This document shows positions 4,762 through 5,086 of a DNA stretch of 5,086 bases, piece by piece; position 1 is the stretch's first letter; each line of letters begins with the position of its first letter. This stretch comes from Gammaproteobacteria bacterium. GTDB taxonomy: Bacteria > Pseudomonadota > Gammaproteobacteria > GRL18. Location of the stretch: contig JALTKC010000274.1 of assembly GCA_027076245.1 (NCBI GenBank), positions 1 to 5,086 of the forward strand. Direction: 5' to 3'. The position numbers were made by a program, and so were the translations under genes. The notes below the pieces were generated by a model, which was given only the letters and a program-made list of their open reading frames with translations, searched no databases and had not been told where the DNA came from.

Positions 4762-5086
4762 ATGACTATAAAACCATTTCTCACTCATATTGCAGCAGGC
4801 ACACTGATGGTAACGAGTCTGTTCAGCGGTGCTGCATTGGCTTCTAAAGATGCAGGTCTGGGGCATGATTACAGAACTTTCCATACCAATGGTAAAATTG
4901 ATTATGGCAAGATAGGTGACTCCTATACTTCTGATCTGGTAATGTACCTTGCAGGCAATCAGTTTATGGTAATGGAAGAACTGATAAATGATTTCCAGAA
5001 AAAGAATCCAGAGGTTAAATCCATCTATGTGGAAACCATTCCACCAGGACAGATCCTGAAAGGACAGATCCTTAAACAGGGGAAAA
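4762..5086 (+). CDS. Periplasmic substrate-binding protein, N-terminal part (3' end off the window)
   Basis: The frame is open to the window edge, giving 108 residues. Residues 1-27 form a classical Sec signal peptide: Lys4, a hydrophobic core, and an ALA site with cleavage predicted between Ala27 and Ser28. The mature start (GKIDYGKIGDSYTSDLV) leads into a strand-loop-helix pattern, LVMYLAGNQFMVMEELINDF then QKKNPEVKSIYVETIPPGQI, typical of the first lobe of type II periplasmic binding proteins of the molybdate/sulfate/phosphate kind. No lipobox is present, so it should be soluble in the periplasm. The ligand cannot be set from this fragment, since most binding residues and any permease genes lie to the right. 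ATG 4759 and ATG 4762 are adjacent; 4762 is better spaced (7 bases) from AAGGG. It probably has its own promoter after the stem-loop. Confidence is high for an exported binding protein and low for the ligand. Confidence 0.8.
   Translation, partial: MTIKPFLTHIAAGTLMVTSLFSGAALASKDAGLGHDYRTFHTNGKIDYGKIGDSYTSDLVMYLAGNQFMVMEELINDFQKKNPEVKSIYVETIPPGQILKGQILKQGK

Overview
The window reads as chromosome from a non-enteric gammaproteobacterium with intermediate base composition (about mid-40s % GC by eye). All recognisable genes lie on the + strand and are tightly packed, with no sign of a mobile element, CRISPR array, rRNA or tRNA. The best lineage hint is the first pair of genes: a class A penicillin-binding protein of the PBP1b type followed by a small TPR lipoprotein. 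This is the mrcB-lpoP arrangement known from Pseudomonas and relatives, not the LpoB system of enterics. I cannot name a genus.

Layout. (1) 1-1224: 3' half of mrcB, with the whole transpeptidase domain; the glycosyltransferase half lies off the left edge. (2) 1273-1803: TPR lipoprotein, probably the PBP1b activator LpoP. (3) 1804-1968: a 165-base non-coding gap with a near-consensus FNR/ANR box at 1890-1903. (4) 1969-2796: an exported or membrane-anchored protein made of two PilJ/NarX-type sensor repeats with no output domain. (5) 2829-3959: a FemAB-like (PF04339/DUF482) predicted N-acyltransferase that starts at TTG. (6) 4014-4619: a DUF938 class I SAM-dependent methyltransferase, probably also starting at TTG. 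(7) 4620-4758: a non-coding gap with a 16-bp stem-loop and a plausible sigma70 promoter. (8) 4762-5086 and beyond: the 5' end of a secreted periplasmic substrate-binding protein cut by the right edge.

How the genes may work together. mrcB and lpoP form a cell-wall synthesis unit: an inner-membrane synthase and its outer-membrane activator. The next three genes are separated by 32 and 54 bases and could be one transcript. The FNR-like box ahead of them suggests induction when oxygen falls. The first protein of that group has two copies of the arginine-containing motif that NarX uses to bind nitrate. The reading I find most interesting is a stand-alone nitrate/nitrite-type (or other small-anion) sensory or binding protein under anaerobic control, with an oxyanion-type binding protein a few genes downstream. 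This is inference from motifs and context. The acyltransferase and methyltransferase are conserved families of unknown substrate, and nothing here fixes their role.
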